This document shows positions 54,463 to 63,794 of a DNA stretch of 64,000 nt, piece after piece (the first letter of the stretch is position 1; every line of letters starts with the position of its first letter). The DNA is from Alphaproteobacteria bacterium (GTDB lineage: Bacteria > Pseudomonadota > Alphaproteobacteria > Caulobacterales > Caulobacteraceae), in the NCBI GenBank assembly GCA_018820275.1, contig JAHJOO010000066.1, positions 1 to 64,000 of the forward strand. The letters are read 5' to 3'. Both the position numbers and the translations under genes were made by a program. The notes below the pieces were generated by a model. It was given only the letters and a program-made list of their open reading frames with translations, was not told the origin of the DNA and made no database searches.

Positions 54463-56019
54463 ATGTTGAACCGCACCAGAGCGCTGGTCTCCGCCGCCGT
54501 CCTCGCCCTCGCCGCGGGGCTCGCCGCGCCCGCCTTCGCGCAGGAGACCCTCGAGCAGGCGGCGGATCTCGCCTACCGCACCAATCCCACCGTGCTGGGC
54601 CAGCGGGCCAGCCAGCGGGCACTGGACGAGTCGGTGCCCCAGGCCCGCTCCGGGCTGCGCCCCTCGATCGACGTCTCCGTCGGCGCCAACTACAACTTCT
54701 CGGACAGCGCCGGCGGCCCGCGGGCGATCGACACCGACGGCGACGGCGTGCCGGACACCACGATCACCGTCCCGGCCTCCAACACCGATTCGACCTCGGG
54801 CAGCGTCAGCATCGGCCTGTCCCAGACCCTGTGGTCCGGCGGACGGATCGGGCTGGGCATCTCCGTGGCCGAGGCCAATGTGCTGGCGGGCCGGGAGAAC
54901 CTTCGCTCGGTCGAGCAGCAGGTGCTGGCCTCGGTGATCCAGGTCTATGCCGACGTGCTGCGCGACGAGGAAATCCTGCGCATCCGGGAATCCAACCTCA
55001 CGGTGCTGCAGCGCCAGCTGGACGAGGCCAACGCCCGCTTCGAGGTCGGCGAGATCACCCGCACGGACGTGGCCCAGGCCGAGGCGCGCCTGGCCCAGTC
55101 GCAGGCCGACCTGGCCAATGCCCGGGCCCAGCTGGCGGTCAGCCGTGCGGCCTACGCCGCCGTGGTCGGTCAGGCTCCCGGCACCCTGACGCCGCTGCCC
55201 CGCCTGCCGGGGATCCCGGCGGACTTCGATTCGGCCCTCGCTGTGGCGCTGGAGGAGAACCCCTCCATCCGCTCGGCCATCTACGGACTGTCCGCCGCCG
55301 AAGCGCGCGTGGCGCTGGCGCGGGCGGAGTACCTGCCCTCGGTCCGCGCCACGGCGTCGTACGGCGGCGCCACCAGCGACCTCGGCAATCTGGGCGAACT
55401 GGCCGACGAGACCGCCTTCCGCGCCGGGGCCACCCTGTCGGTGCCGATCTTCACCGGCGGCCTGAACGGCTCGCGGGTCAGCCAGGCCCTGGAGCAGGCG
55501 AACGTCGCCCAGATCGCCATCGAGGGCGAACGCCGTGGCGTCCTGCAGTCGGTGTCCAACGCCTATGCCCAGCTGGTCTCGGCGCGCGCCACGGTGCTGG
55601 CGGGCGAAGAGGCGGTCCGCGCCGCCACGGTCGCCGCCGAGGGCGTGCGTCAGGAAGCCCAGGTCGGCCTGCGCACCACGCTGGACGTGCTGAACGGCGA
55701 GCTGGAGCTGCGCAACGCCCAGGTCGCCCTGGCCACCGCGCGCCGCAACGAATACGTGGCCCAGGCCAATCTCCTGCTGGCCATGGGCCGGCTCGACATC
55801 ACGGTCCTCGCGCCCGGCGCCGAGGTCTATGACCCGGCCGCCAACTATCAGCGCGTGCGGAACCGCGGGGCCCTGCCGTGGGAAGGCGCGATCGAGGCGC
55901 TGGACCGGATCGCCGCTCCGCCGGTGACCGTGACCCCCGACGCCCCGGACGCCCCGATCGACCAGCGCCTGAAAGGCGACGTCATCCGGACCGCGCCCGG
56001 CGACCTGCGTCCGTATTAA
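54463..56019 (+). CDS. tolC: TolC family outer membrane protein
   Basis: This 518-aa protein forms the outer-membrane channel of type I secretion and efflux pumps. A signal peptide ending APAFAQ is cut near residue 27. Two OEP repeats follow, with typical motifs LRPSIDVSVG, SQTLWSGGRIG, FEVGEITRTDVAQAEARLAQ in the first and SVPIFTGGLNGSRV in the second. A DTDGDGVPD calcium-loop-like motif (90-98) is placed in the first barrel hairpin. The Caulobacter S-layer export protein RsaF is of this family. Confidence 0.9.
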   Translation: MLNRTRALVSAAVLALAAGLAAPAFAQETLEQAADLAYRTNPTVLGQRASQRALDESVPQARSGLRPSIDVSVGANYNFSDSAGGPRAIDTDGDGVPDTTITVPASNTDSTSGSVSIGLSQTLWSGGRIGLGISVAEANVLAGRENLRSVEQQVLASVIQVYADVLRDEEILRIRESNLTVLQRQLDEANARFEVGEITRTDVAQAEARLAQSQADLANARAQLAVSRAAYAAVVGQAPGTLTPLPRLPGIPADFDSALAVALEENPSIRSAIYGLSAAEARVALARAEYLPSVRATASYGGATSDLGNLGELADETAFRAGATLSVPIFTGGLNGSRVSQALEQANVAQIAIEGERRGVLQSVSNAYAQLVSARATVLAGEEAVRAATVAAEGVRQEAQVGLRTTLDVLNGELELRNAQVALATARRNEYVAQANLLLAMGRLDITVLAPGAEVYDPAANYQRVRNRGALPWEGAIEALDRIAAPPVTVTPDAPDAPIDQRLKGDVIRTAPGDLRPY

Positions 56020-56125
56020 CCTGAGAGGGGAAAAACGTCCGTTGATTCCGTCCCCCGATGGTGCGACGACAGGACGTCCCTTCACGCCGTCGGCCCGTCG
56101 CGACGCCTCCGTCCAAGGTTGAACC

Positions 56126-56707
56126 ATGACCGATCAGACCGCCCAGGAACCGACGATGGAGGAGATCCTGGCGTCGATCCGCCGGATCATCTCCGAAGAC
56201 GACGCGCCGGCCGAAACGGCGCAGGCCCCGACGCCCGCGCCCGAGCCGGCTCCGGCGCCGACGCCCGAGCCGGTGGACGTCGCGCCGGCGATGATGGACG
56301 AGGTCCCGTCGGCCCAGGACGACGACGTCTTCGAACTGACCGACCGCTATGAGGCGCCGGCCGCCGAGACGATCGGCGACCTGGACGTGTCGCCGAACGA
56401 GCCTGAGCCCGAGCCGTTCCCGGCCCCGCGCGCGCCGGAGCCGGTCGCCGCGCCTGCGCCGTCCGCCGACGGCCTGATCGGTGCCGCCGCGGCCGGTGCC
56501 GCGGTCAGCGCCTTCGCCGGTCTGACCGCCGCCGCCCGCAAGCCGGCCGAGGCGGACCTGTCCGCCGGCGCCGGCACCTCGCTGGAGGCCCTCGTCGGCG
56601 CCCTGCTTCGCCCGATGCTCAAGGACTGGCTGGAGGCCAATCTGCCCGACATCGTCGAGGCCCAGGTACGCAAGGAAGTCGAACGCCTCGCCCGCCAGGC
56701 TGGCTGA
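56126..56707 (+). CDS. popZ: Polar organizing protein PopZ
   Basis: PopZ (DUF2497) forms a polymer matrix at the cell pole that anchors the ParB-parS centromere and cell-cycle kinases. The N-terminal helix EPTMEEILASIRRIISEDD is nearly the same as in C. crescentus, where it recruits partners. A long Pro/Glu/Ala-rich linker (about residues 28-105) and a C-terminal oligomerisation region LVGALLRPMLKDWLEANLPD follow. Length is 193 aa. A GATTC (a CcrM-type GANTC) lies at 56044-56048 upstream. It precedes valS as in Caulobacter. Confidence 0.95.
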   Translation: MTDQTAQEPTMEEILASIRRIISEDDAPAETAQAPTPAPEPAPAPTPEPVDVAPAMMDEVPSAQDDDVFELTDRYEAPAAETIGDLDVSPNEPEPEPFPAPRAPEPVAAPAPSADGLIGAAAAGAAVSAFAGLTAAARKPAEADLSAGAGTSLEALVGALLRPMLKDWLEANLPDIVEAQVRKEVERLARQAG

Positions 56708-56735
56708 GCCCTCGCACACCTGCGAACCCTCTCGA

Positions 56736-56764
56736 GGGCGGCTCCCCGGCGGAGCCGCCCTTTT
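56736..56764 (+). terminator. Rho-independent terminator after popZ
   Basis: The 10-bp arms GGGCGGCTCC (56736-56745) and GGAGCCGCCC (56751-56760) enclose a 5-nt loop and are followed by TTTTCCTTT. This is the strongest intrinsic terminator in the window and separates popZ from valS. Confidence 0.9.
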
Positions 56765-56788
56765 CCTTTGCCGAACCGCCCTCAGATA

Positions 56789-56809
56789 GCGACACGCCGC
56801 GCGTGTCGC
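56789..56809 (+). promoter_or_regulatory. Hairpin in the valS leader
   Basis: The 9-bp arms GCGACACGC (56789-56797) and GCGTGTCGC (56801-56809) enclose a 3-nt loop. It ends 15 bases before the valS start and so lies near the ribosome binding region. It may affect translation of valS; there is no T-run. Confidence 0.5.
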
Positions 56810-56824
56810 GGTAGGGCCAGAAGA

Positions 56825-59542
56825 ATGACCATGCTTGAGAAGAATTTCGACCCGAAGTCCGCCGAACCGCGCCTGTATGCGCAATGGGAGGAAAGCGGCC
56901 TGTTCGCGCCCCGCGGCGACGCGGCGGAGACCTATTCCATCGTCATTCCGCCGCCGAACGTGACGGGCAGCCTGCACATCGGCCATGCGCTGAACAATAC
57001 GCTGCAGGACGTGCTGGCGCGCTATCACCGGATGCGCGGCAAGGCGGTGCTGTGGCTGCCCGGCACGGATCACGCCGGCATCGCCACCCAGATGGTGGTG
57101 GAACGGCAGCTGGCGGCCGCCGGCAACGTCGGCCGACGCGACATGGGTCGCGAGGCCTTCGTCGAGACGGTGTGGAAGTGGAAGGCCGAGAGCGGCGGCA
57201 CGATCGTGCGCCAGCTGCGCCGGCTGGGGGCCAGCTGCGACTGGTCGCGCGAGCGCTTCACCCTCGACGAGGGGCTGTCTGCGGCCGTGCGCAAGGTCTT
57301 CGTGCAGCTGCACAGGGACGGCCTGATCTATCGCGACAAGCGGCTGGTGAACTGGGACCCGCACTTCCAGACGGCGATCTCGGATCTGGAGGTCGAGCAG
57401 AAGGAGGTCGACGGCGCCTATTGGCACTTCGCCTATCCGCTGGCCGACGGGGTGACCTACGAGCACCCGATCGCCTTTGACGACGACGGCAAGGCCGTTG
57501 AGTGGGAGACGCGCGACCACATCGTCGTCGCCACCACGCGGCCCGAGACCATGTTGGGTGACACCGGCGTGGCGGTGCATCCGGATGACGACCGCTATGC
57601 CGGACTTGTCGGCAAGTCGGTGATCCTGCCGATCACCGGCCGCCGCATCCCGATCGTCGCCGACGACTATGCCGACCCGACCAAGGGCTCCGGCGCGGTG
57701 AAGATCACGCCGGCGCACGATTTCAACGACTTTGGCGTGGGCAAGCGCGCGGGGCTGGCGGCGCTGAACGTGATGGACGGCTTCGGTCGCATCACGGCCG
57801 CCGACACGCCGGACGTGCCGTCGGCCTATGAGGGCATGGACCGCTTCGCGGCGCGCAAGGTGATCGTCGCGCGGGCCGAGGAAGAGGGCTGGCTGAAGCT
57901 GATCGAGAAGACGCGCCACATGGTGCCCCACGGTGACCGGTCGGGCGTGGTGATCGAGCCGTGGCTGACGGACCAGTGGTACGTCGACGCCAAGGTGCTG
58001 GCCCAGCCGGCGCTGAAGGCCGTCGAGGACGGCGACACCGTCTTCGAGCCGAAGAGCTATGAGAAGATTTACTTCGAATGGCTGCGCAACATCGAGCCGT
58101 GGTGCATCTCGCGCCAGCTGTGGTGGGGGCACCGCATCCCCGCCTGGTACGGTCCGAACGGCGAAATCTTCGTGGCCGAGACGGAGGAGGAGGCGCGGGC
58201 CCAGGCCGGCGACCTGCCGCTGACGCAGGACGAGGACGTGCTGGACACCTGGTTCAGTTCGGCCCTGTGGCCGTTCTCGACCATGGGCTGGCCGGAGAAG
58301 ACGTCGGATCTGGAGCGCTTCTATCCGACCAGCGATCTGGTCACGGCGGCGGACATCATCTTCTTCTGGGTCGCCCGGATGATGATGATGGGCCTGCATT
58401 TCACCGGAGAGGCGCCCTTCAGGCGGGTGATCATCAACGGCCTGGTCCGCGACGAGAAGGGCCAGAAGATGTCGAAGTCCAAGGGCAATGTCATCGACCC
58501 GCTGGAGATCGTCGACGAGGTCGGCGCGGACGCCCTGCGCTTCACCATGGCCATCCTGTCGGGCACGCGCGACATCAAGTTGTCGAAGCAACGCATTGAA
58601 GGTTACCGGAACTTCGGTACCAAGCTGTGGAACGCGGCGCGGTTCAGCCAGATGAACGACTGCGCGCGCGTGGCCGGTTTCGACCCGGCGGGCGTCACCT
58701 CGACGTTGAACCTGTGGATCCGCGGCGAGCTGACCAACGCCGAGCGTCAGGTGTCGGCGGCGCTGGAGGCGGGCCGTTTCGACGAGGCGGCGCAGGCGCT
58801 GTACCGCTTCGTCTGGAACGTGTTCTGCGACTGGTATCTGGAGCTGGCCAAGCCGGTGTTCCAGGGCGTCGACGAAGCCGCCAAGGCCGAGACGCGGGCC
58901 ATGACCGCATGGACGCTGGACCAGACCATCAAGCTGCTGGCGCCCGTCATGCCGTTCATCACCGAGGAGCTGTGGGCCGAGCTGGGCAAGGCCGGGGCGC
59001 CCCGCGACGAGGGCATGCTGCTGGGCGCGGCCTGGCCCGACCTGCCGGACGCCTTCGTCGATGCCGAAGCCGAAGCCGAGATCGGCTGGCTGATCGAGGT
59101 GGTCGAGGCCATCCGGGCGCTGAAGGGCGAGATGAGCGTGGCGACCACGAAGCCGCCGCTGACCTTCCTGTCGCCCGACGCCGCGACGACGGCGCGTCTT
59201 GAGCGGCACCGCGACCTGTTGGCCGGCCTGGCCCGCGTGTCCGACGTCGCGACCGCCGATCAGGCCCCCGCGGGTGCGGTGGCGTTCGTGGCCGGAGGCG
59301 GTGCCGCGGCACTGACCTTGGCCGGTCTGGTCGACGTGGCGGCCGAGCGGGCGCGGCTGGACAAGGAGATCAAGGGCATCGAGGCCGACGTCGCCCTGTT
59401 CTCGAAGAAGCTGGACAATCCCAACTTCGTCGCCCGCGCGGCTCCCGAGGTGGTGCAGGAGCAGCGCGACAAGCTGGCGGCGGCCGAGGCCGACCGGGCG
59501 CGTCTTGAAGCGGCGCGCGAACGCCTGGCCGCGCTGGGGTGA
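56825..59542 (+). CDS. valS: Valyl-tRNA synthetase
   Basis: ValRS charges tRNA-Val. The HIGH motif is in PPPNVTGSLHIGHALNNTL, the editing domain has TTRPETMLGDTGVAVHPDD, and KMSKS is in GQKMSKSKGNVIDP. A C-terminal coiled coil begins near residue 840 (AAERARLDKEIKGIEADVAL). Length is 905 aa. ATG 56825 is used; 56831 is another option with AGAAG in front. Its stop overlaps tlyA as GTGA. Confidence 0.96.
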   Translation: MTMLEKNFDPKSAEPRLYAQWEESGLFAPRGDAAETYSIVIPPPNVTGSLHIGHALNNTLQDVLARYHRMRGKAVLWLPGTDHAGIATQMVVERQLAAAGNVGRRDMGREAFVETVWKWKAESGGTIVRQLRRLGASCDWSRERFTLDEGLSAAVRKVFVQLHRDGLIYRDKRLVNWDPHFQTAISDLEVEQKEVDGAYWHFAYPLADGVTYEHPIAFDDDGKAVEWETRDHIVVATTRPETMLGDTGVAVHPDDDRYAGLVGKSVILPITGRRIPIVADDYADPTKGSGAVKITPAHDFNDFGVGKRAGLAALNVMDGFGRITAADTPDVPSAYEGMDRFAARKVIVARAEEEGWLKLIEKTRHMVPHGDRSGVVIEPWLTDQWYVDAKVLAQPALKAVEDGDTVFEPKSYEKIYFEWLRNIEPWCISRQLWWGHRIPAWYGPNGEIFVAETEEEARAQAGDLPLTQDEDVLDTWFSSALWPFSTMGWPEKTSDLERFYPTSDLVTAADIIFFWVARMMMMGLHFTGEAPFRRVIINGLVRDEKGQKMSKSKGNVIDPLEIVDEVGADALRFTMAILSGTRDIKLSKQRIEGYRNFGTKLWNAARFSQMNDCARVAGFDPAGVTSTLNLWIRGELTNAERQVSAALEAGRFDEAAQALYRFVWNVFCDWYLELAKPVFQGVDEAAKAETRAMTAWTLDQTIKLLAPVMPFITEELWAELGKAGAPRDEGMLLGAAWPDLPDAFVDAEAEAEIGWLIEVVEAIRALKGEMSVATTKPPLTFLSPDAATTARLERHRDLLAGLARVSDVATADQAPAGAVAFVAGGGAAALTLAGLVDVAAERARLDKEIKGIEADVALFSKKLDNPNFVARAAPEVVQEQRDKLAAAEADRARLEAARERLAALG

Positions 59543-60270
59543 CCGTACGGCTGGACCAGGAACTGGTCGCCCGCGGTCTGGTCGCCAGTCGTGCGCGGGC
59601 GCGGGCGGCGATCGAGGCGGGCGGGGTGACGGTCGACGGGGCCCCCGGAACGTCGCCGGCGCAGAAGGTGGCGGAGGGTGCCGTCCTGACGGTGCGGGAA
59701 GCGCACGACTGGGTCGGACGCGGCGCGCTCAAGCTGGCCCATGCGCTTGAGATGTGGCCCGTGGCGGTCGACGGGCGCGTGGTGCTGGACGTCGGGGCCT
59801 CGACCGGCGGCTTCACCGAGGTGTGTCTGAGAGCCGGCGCGGCCACGGTCTATGCGGTCGACGTGGGGCGGGCCCAGCTCCATCCCGTGGTGTCCGGCGA
59901 CCCGCGTGTGGTGAATCTCGAGGGGACGGACGCCCGGGACCTGTCGTCGCAAGTCATTCCCCGGGCACCGGATCTGATTGTTTGCGACGCCAGCTTCATC
60001 GGGCTCGCCAAGGTGCTGCCGGCCGCGCTGGCCTTGGCCGCGCCGGACGCGGACCTCGTCACCCTGGTCAAGCCGCAGTTCGAGATGGACAGCCGCACTG
60101 AGGTCGGCCGCAAGGGCGTGGTCCGCGACGCCGAGGCGCGTCAGGCGGCGCTCGACCGTGTCGCGGCGTGGCTCGAAGGCGTTGGCTGGACGGTGCGCGA
60201 GACGGCGGAGAGCCCGATCGTGGGCGGCGACGGCAATCACGAATGGCTGCTGTGGGCGCGGCGGGCCTGA
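59539..60270 (+). CDS. tlyA: TlyA family rRNA 2'-O-methyltransferase
   Basis: The 243-aa protein has an S4 RNA-binding domain (VRLDQELVARGLVASRARAR) and an FtsJ-like domain with DVGASTGGFTEV, VTLVKPQFE and GNHEWLLWA. TlyA methylates 16S and 23S rRNA; the mycobacterial one gives capreomycin sensitivity. The GTG start overlaps the valS stop by four bases. Confidence 0.9.
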   Translation: MTVRLDQELVARGLVASRARARAAIEAGGVTVDGAPGTSPAQKVAEGAVLTVREAHDWVGRGALKLAHALEMWPVAVDGRVVLDVGASTGGFTEVCLRAGAATVYAVDVGRAQLHPVVSGDPRVVNLEGTDARDLSSQVIPRAPDLIVCDASFIGLAKVLPAALALAAPDADLVTLVKPQFEMDSRTEVGRKGVVRDAEARQAALDRVAAWLEGVGWTVRETAESPIVGGDGNHEWLLWARRA

Positions 60271-60323
60271 CGCCCGCCTCAAGCAGCAAGCGCCCGCGGC
60301 GCGAGCGCCAGGCCCAAACAAGG

Positions 60324-60354
60324 AAAAACCCCCGGCGGATCACTCCACCGGGGG
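60324..60354 (-). terminator. Terminator for the glycine-zipper gene
   Basis: Arms CCCCCGG (60329-60335) and CCGGGGG (60348-60354) form a stem; on the minus strand it is followed by TTTTTCC (60328 downward). It lies beyond the stop of the gene at 60412-60993 and also faces tlyA from the other side. Confidence 0.8.
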
Positions 60355-60411
60355 CTTCCGGCCCGTCGCCGATCGACAGGGGGGCTGAAAAAGAGCGGCG
60401 ACGGGATTCGG

Positions 60412-60993
60412 TCAGTAGCCGTAGCGGTCGCAGACCTCGCGGCTGGAAATCACGATGCGGCCCCGGCGGTCGCGTTCGCGCACCGTGACGGTGCGGCAGC
60501 CGGAGTCGCGGCCATAGGCGTCGTAGCCGTAGCCCGGGCGGGCGTAGGGATCGCGGCGGTAGTCGTCGCGGTAGGGCTGCTGATAGCCCTGGTCGTAGCC
60601 GTAGCGGCGGTCGTCATGGCGGTCGTCGTAGCCGTAGCGGTCGTCCTGGACCCGGCAGTCGGACGAGCCGGAGCCGACGCCCGCGCCGATCAGGGCCCCG
60701 ACCACGCCGCCGAGGACGCTGCCCTCGGTGCGACGGCCGCGGGCGGCCATCTGGGATCCGGCGACCGCGCCGATCGCGGCGCCGAAGGTGGCACCGGCGG
60801 CCTGACGCTGGCCGCGATCGCGATCGCAGTACCCCGGCGCGGCGCGCTGGGCGTAGTCCGGGTCGGAGCCGTAGCCGTAGGAGCGACCGTACGGATCGTA
60901 GCTTTGGGCCTGGGCCGGCACGGCGGCGGTCGCGAGCACGCCGGCCGCAGCGGCGGCGGAGGCGAGGGCGGCGAGGCGGGTCGGTCGGGCCAT
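60412..60993 (-). CDS. Glycine-zipper, Tyr/Arg/Asp-rich envelope protein
   Basis: A signal peptide (cleaved near AVPAQA) leads 193 aa. Residues about 66-110 are a glycine-zipper 2TM domain (GATFGAAIGAVAGSQMA and GGVVGALIGAGVGSG). The rest is low complexity with many Tyr, Asp and Arg. Such proteins are outer-membrane or periplasmic; role unknown. It is a single-gene unit with its own terminator. Confidence 0.8.
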   Translation of the reverse strand: MARPTRLAALASAAAAAGVLATAAVPAQAQSYDPYGRSYGYGSDPDYAQRAAPGYCDRDRGQRQAAGATFGAAIGAVAGSQMAARGRRTEGSVLGGVVGALIGAGVGSGSSDCRVQDDRYGYDDRHDDRRYGYDQGYQQPYRDDYRRDPYARPGYGYDAYGRDSGCRTVTVRERDRRGRIVISSREVCDRYGY

Positions 60994-61136
60994 GGAGCGG
61001 TCTCGTGTCTGTGGGGGCGGGAGCGCCTGTTTGACCCTTATGACCGCGCCGGCCTGAACGGCCGTTGAGCGGCGCGTTCATCTTCGTTCAGGTTTCGGCC
61101 CTTGCGCGCGGGGCGCGGCGCGGCGAGAAGCCGGCG

Positions 61137-62387
61137 ATGCGGACGACCCTGAACATCGAGCGCGTGGCGGGGCAGGGCGACGGCCTCGCGCGCGGGCCGG
61201 ACGGCGCCGTGTTCGTGCCCTTGACCCTGCCCGGCGAGGTGGTCGAGGCCGAGGTGGCCGAAGACCGGGGCGAGGTCGTCGAACTGATCGTCGCCAGCGC
61301 CGCGCGCGTCGCGCCGCCATGCCCGCACTTCGGCGACTGCGGCGGGTGCGCCCTGCAGCACTGGGCCGCGGCCCCCTATCTGGACTGGAAGCGGGGGCAG
61401 GTGGTGCACGCCCTGGCGCGCGAGGGGCTGGAGGTCGAGGTCTCCCCGACGGCCGCCACGCCCGCGGGAACGCGGCGACGCGTGGCCCTTCACGCCCGGC
61501 GGCGCATGGACGGGACGGTGGCGCTCGGCTTCAAGGCGCGACGCTCGTGGCGGCTGGTGGAGCTCGGGACCTGCGTCATCGCCGATCCGCGGATCGTGCG
61601 GGCGCTGCCGGCCCTGGCCGAGGTCGCGGCGGCGATGTTCGAGCACCCGAAATCGGCCCCGAGCCTGCACGTCACCGTGACCGACTCCGGGCTGGACGTC
61701 GATGTGACGGGCGTCGAGCGCCGCACGGGCGGAGGCCTGTCCGGCGACGCCCGGGCCCGCGCGATCGCGGCCGCGACCGCGGCGGACCTGGCGCGGCTGA
61801 GCCTGGCGGGCGAGGTCCTGTTCATGCGGCGGCCTCCGGTCGTGAGCTTCGGACCGGCCCGGGTCGTTCTGCCGCCTGGCGGCTTCCTGCAGGCCTCGCC
61901 GCAGGCCGAGGCGATCATGGTCGCCGAGGTCGTCGCGGCGGCCCGGGGCGCGCGCAAGATCGTCGACCTGTTCTGCGGAGCCGGGACCTTCACCTTTCCG
62001 CTGGCGGAGATCGCGCCGGTGCTGGCGGCCGACGCGGGAGCTGAAGCAATCGCGGCTCTGAACGCGGGACGCAGGTCCGCGCCGCGCCTGAAGCCCGTCA
62101 CCGCCCACGCCCGCGATCTGTTCCGGCGCCCCTTGTCGCCCTTCGACCTGAAGGGATGCGACGTCGCGGTGCTGGACCCGCCGCGCGCCGGCGCCGTGGA
62201 ACAGGTCCGCCAGCTGGCCGACGCCCGGACGATCGAACGCGTCGCCTACGTCAGCTGCAACCCCGTGACCTTCGCCCGCGACGCGGCCGTGCTGGTCGCG
62301 GCGGGGCTCCGGCTGGAGCGGGTGTTGCCGGTCGACCAGTTCCTGTGGTCCGGGCACGTCGAGCTGGTGGCCACGTTCCGCAGGTGA
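61137..62387 (+). CDS. RlmD/RumA-like 23S rRNA m5U methyltransferase
   Basis: This 416-aa RNA uridine methyltransferase has a TRAM-like N-terminal part, an iron-sulphur cysteine cluster CPHFGDCGGCALQH, a SAM motif VDLFCGAGTFTFPLA, and the nucleophile Cys in YVSCNPVTFARD. It should methylate uridine in 23S rRNA or tRNA; which base is uncertain. I chose the ATG at 61137 with GAGAAG upstream. Confidence 0.9.
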   Translation: MRTTLNIERVAGQGDGLARGPDGAVFVPLTLPGEVVEAEVAEDRGEVVELIVASAARVAPPCPHFGDCGGCALQHWAAAPYLDWKRGQVVHALAREGLEVEVSPTAATPAGTRRRVALHARRRMDGTVALGFKARRSWRLVELGTCVIADPRIVRALPALAEVAAAMFEHPKSAPSLHVTVTDSGLDVDVTGVERRTGGGLSGDARARAIAAATAADLARLSLAGEVLFMRRPPVVSFGPARVVLPPGGFLQASPQAEAIMVAEVVAAARGARKIVDLFCGAGTFTFPLAEIAPVLAADAGAEAIAALNAGRRSAPRLKPVTAHARDLFRRPLSPFDLKGCDVAVLDPPRAGAVEQVRQLADARTIERVAYVSCNPVTFARDAAVLVAAGLRLERVLPVDQFLWSGHVELVATFRR

Positions 62388-62416
62388 GGTGGCGGCGGGG
62401 TCCCGCTCATCCCGGT

Positions 62417-63487
62417 CTATGCCGCATCGAACAGGTCCATCTGCGGCCGCATCTCCCGCGGGACGCGGAAGCGGGTGACGTCCAGCTCATGCCGGGGTCC
62501 GTCCAGCCCCAGGCGCTTGACGGCCGCCTTGAAGCGGGCGGCGATCAGGTCGGCGACGGGGCCCGTTCCCTTCATGCGCTGAGCCCAGTCGGCATCGTAG
62601 TCGCGGCCTCCGCGGGTCTGGCGTACCAGCGACATGACGCGCGCGGCGCGGTCGGGACGCGCCTCCGCCAGCCATTCCCGGAACAGGTCCTTGATCTCCA
62701 GCGGCAGGCGCAGGGTGACGTACATGGCGGTGGAGGCACCGGCCGCCTTGGCCGCCTCGAGCACCGCCTCCAGCTCATGATCGTTCAGGCCCGGGATGAC
62801 GGGGGCGAACCCGACGCCGACGGGCACGCCGGCGTCGGCCAGCCGCGACATGGCCTCAAGCCGTTTCGCCGGGGTCGAGGCGCGGGGCTCCATCGTCCGG
62901 GCCAGGGCGCGGTCCAGGGTGGTGATGGAGACGAAGGCCGAGGCCAGCCCCTCGCGACCCATGGGGCCGAGGATATCGAGGTCGCGCGTGACCATCACCG
63001 ACTTGGTGATGATCGACAGCGGGTGATTGAATCGCTGCATGACTTCGAGGATCGCGCGCGTCGACTTCAGGTCGCGCTCCACCGGCTGATAGGGGTCCGT
63101 GTTGCCGCCTATGTGGATGCGCTTGCAGACGTAGCGGGGTTTGCTGAGCTCCTGTTCCAGGAGACGTGCGGCGTCCGGCTTCCAGAAGATCCGGCTCTCG
63201 AAATCCAGGCCCGGGGATAGGCCCATCCAGGCATGGGACGGACGGGCGTAGCAGTAGACGCAGCCATGTTCGCAGCCCTTGTAGGGGTTGATGGAGCGGT
63301 CGAAGCCGATGTCGGGGCTCTGGTTCCGGGCGATGATTGTGCGGGCGCGCTCGGGGGTGAGCTGGGTGCGCAGAGGCGGCGCGTCCGCATCTTCGGCGGT
63401 CCAGCCGTCGTCGACGTCGTGGGTCGTCCGTGCTTCATATCGTCCGGTCGCATTGGAACGCGCGCCTCTGCCCTTCACCTCGGCCAT
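62417..63487 (-). CDS. PA0069 family radical SAM protein
   Basis: The 356-aa protein has the radical SAM motif CEHGCVYCYARPSH (three Cys that hold the 4Fe-4S cluster) and is related to the spore photoproduct lyase-like/Rv2578c group. The substrate is not known. I chose the ATG at 63487; the frame is open further upstream but not family-like. It lies downstream of tRNA-Leu on the same strand. Confidence 0.86.
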   Translation of the reverse strand: MAEVKGRGARSNATGRYEARTTHDVDDGWTAEDADAPPLRTQLTPERARTIIARNQSPDIGFDRSINPYKGCEHGCVYCYARPSHAWMGLSPGLDFESRIFWKPDAARLLEQELSKPRYVCKRIHIGGNTDPYQPVERDLKSTRAILEVMQRFNHPLSIITKSVMVTRDLDILGPMGREGLASAFVSITTLDRALARTMEPRASTPAKRLEAMSRLADAGVPVGVGFAPVIPGLNDHELEAVLEAAKAAGASTAMYVTLRLPLEIKDLFREWLAEARPDRAARVMSLVRQTRGGRDYDADWAQRMKGTGPVADLIAARFKAAVKRLGLDGPRHELDVTRFRVPREMRPQMDLFDAA

Positions 63488-63625
63488 GGGGACAACATAG
63501 CCGAACGCAGGAACAAAGCAAGAACGTTCGGGGTCGCAGGGAGCGGCCGGGCCGGGCCGGGTGCGTGAGGGGAAGGGCCGGGCCTGCTTCGCCAAGGCTT
63601 CGCAGGGCCAGGCCTGCGAGCCGGC

Positions 63626-63710
63626 TGGTGCGGATGAGAGGACTCGAACCTCCACGCCTCGCGGCGCTGGAACCTAAATCCAGTGCGTCTACCAGTTCCG
63701 CCACATCCGC
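63626..63710 (-). tRNA. tRNA-Leu (UAG)
   Basis: On the minus strand the 85-nt gene starts GCGGATG at 63710 and ends CATCCGC, discriminator A and an encoded CCA (63626-63628). The anticodon loop TTTAGGT gives UAG, decoding CUA. The long variable arm is that of a class II tRNA, as leucine requires. Confidence 0.96.
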
Positions 63711-63740
63711 AGGTCCGGGGCCCGGATAGGGCGCCCCGAC

Positions 63741-63776
63741 GAAAAGAAAAAGGCCCGGGATCGCTCCCGGGCCTTT
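63741..63776 (-). terminator. Terminator of the amino acid permease gene
   Basis: The 9-bp arms GGCCCGGGA (63752-63760) and TCCCGGGCC (63765-63773) enclose TCGC. On the minus strand it is followed by TTTTTCTTTTC, a good T-tract. It separates the permease gene from tRNA-Leu. Confidence 0.88.
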
Positions 63777-63794
63777 CCGCGTCGATCGTGAGGA

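Noticed and set aside
55982-59209. A 1075-codon open frame on the minus strand
   Set aside because: It is the shadow of valS and popZ; composition is typical of a reversed frame.
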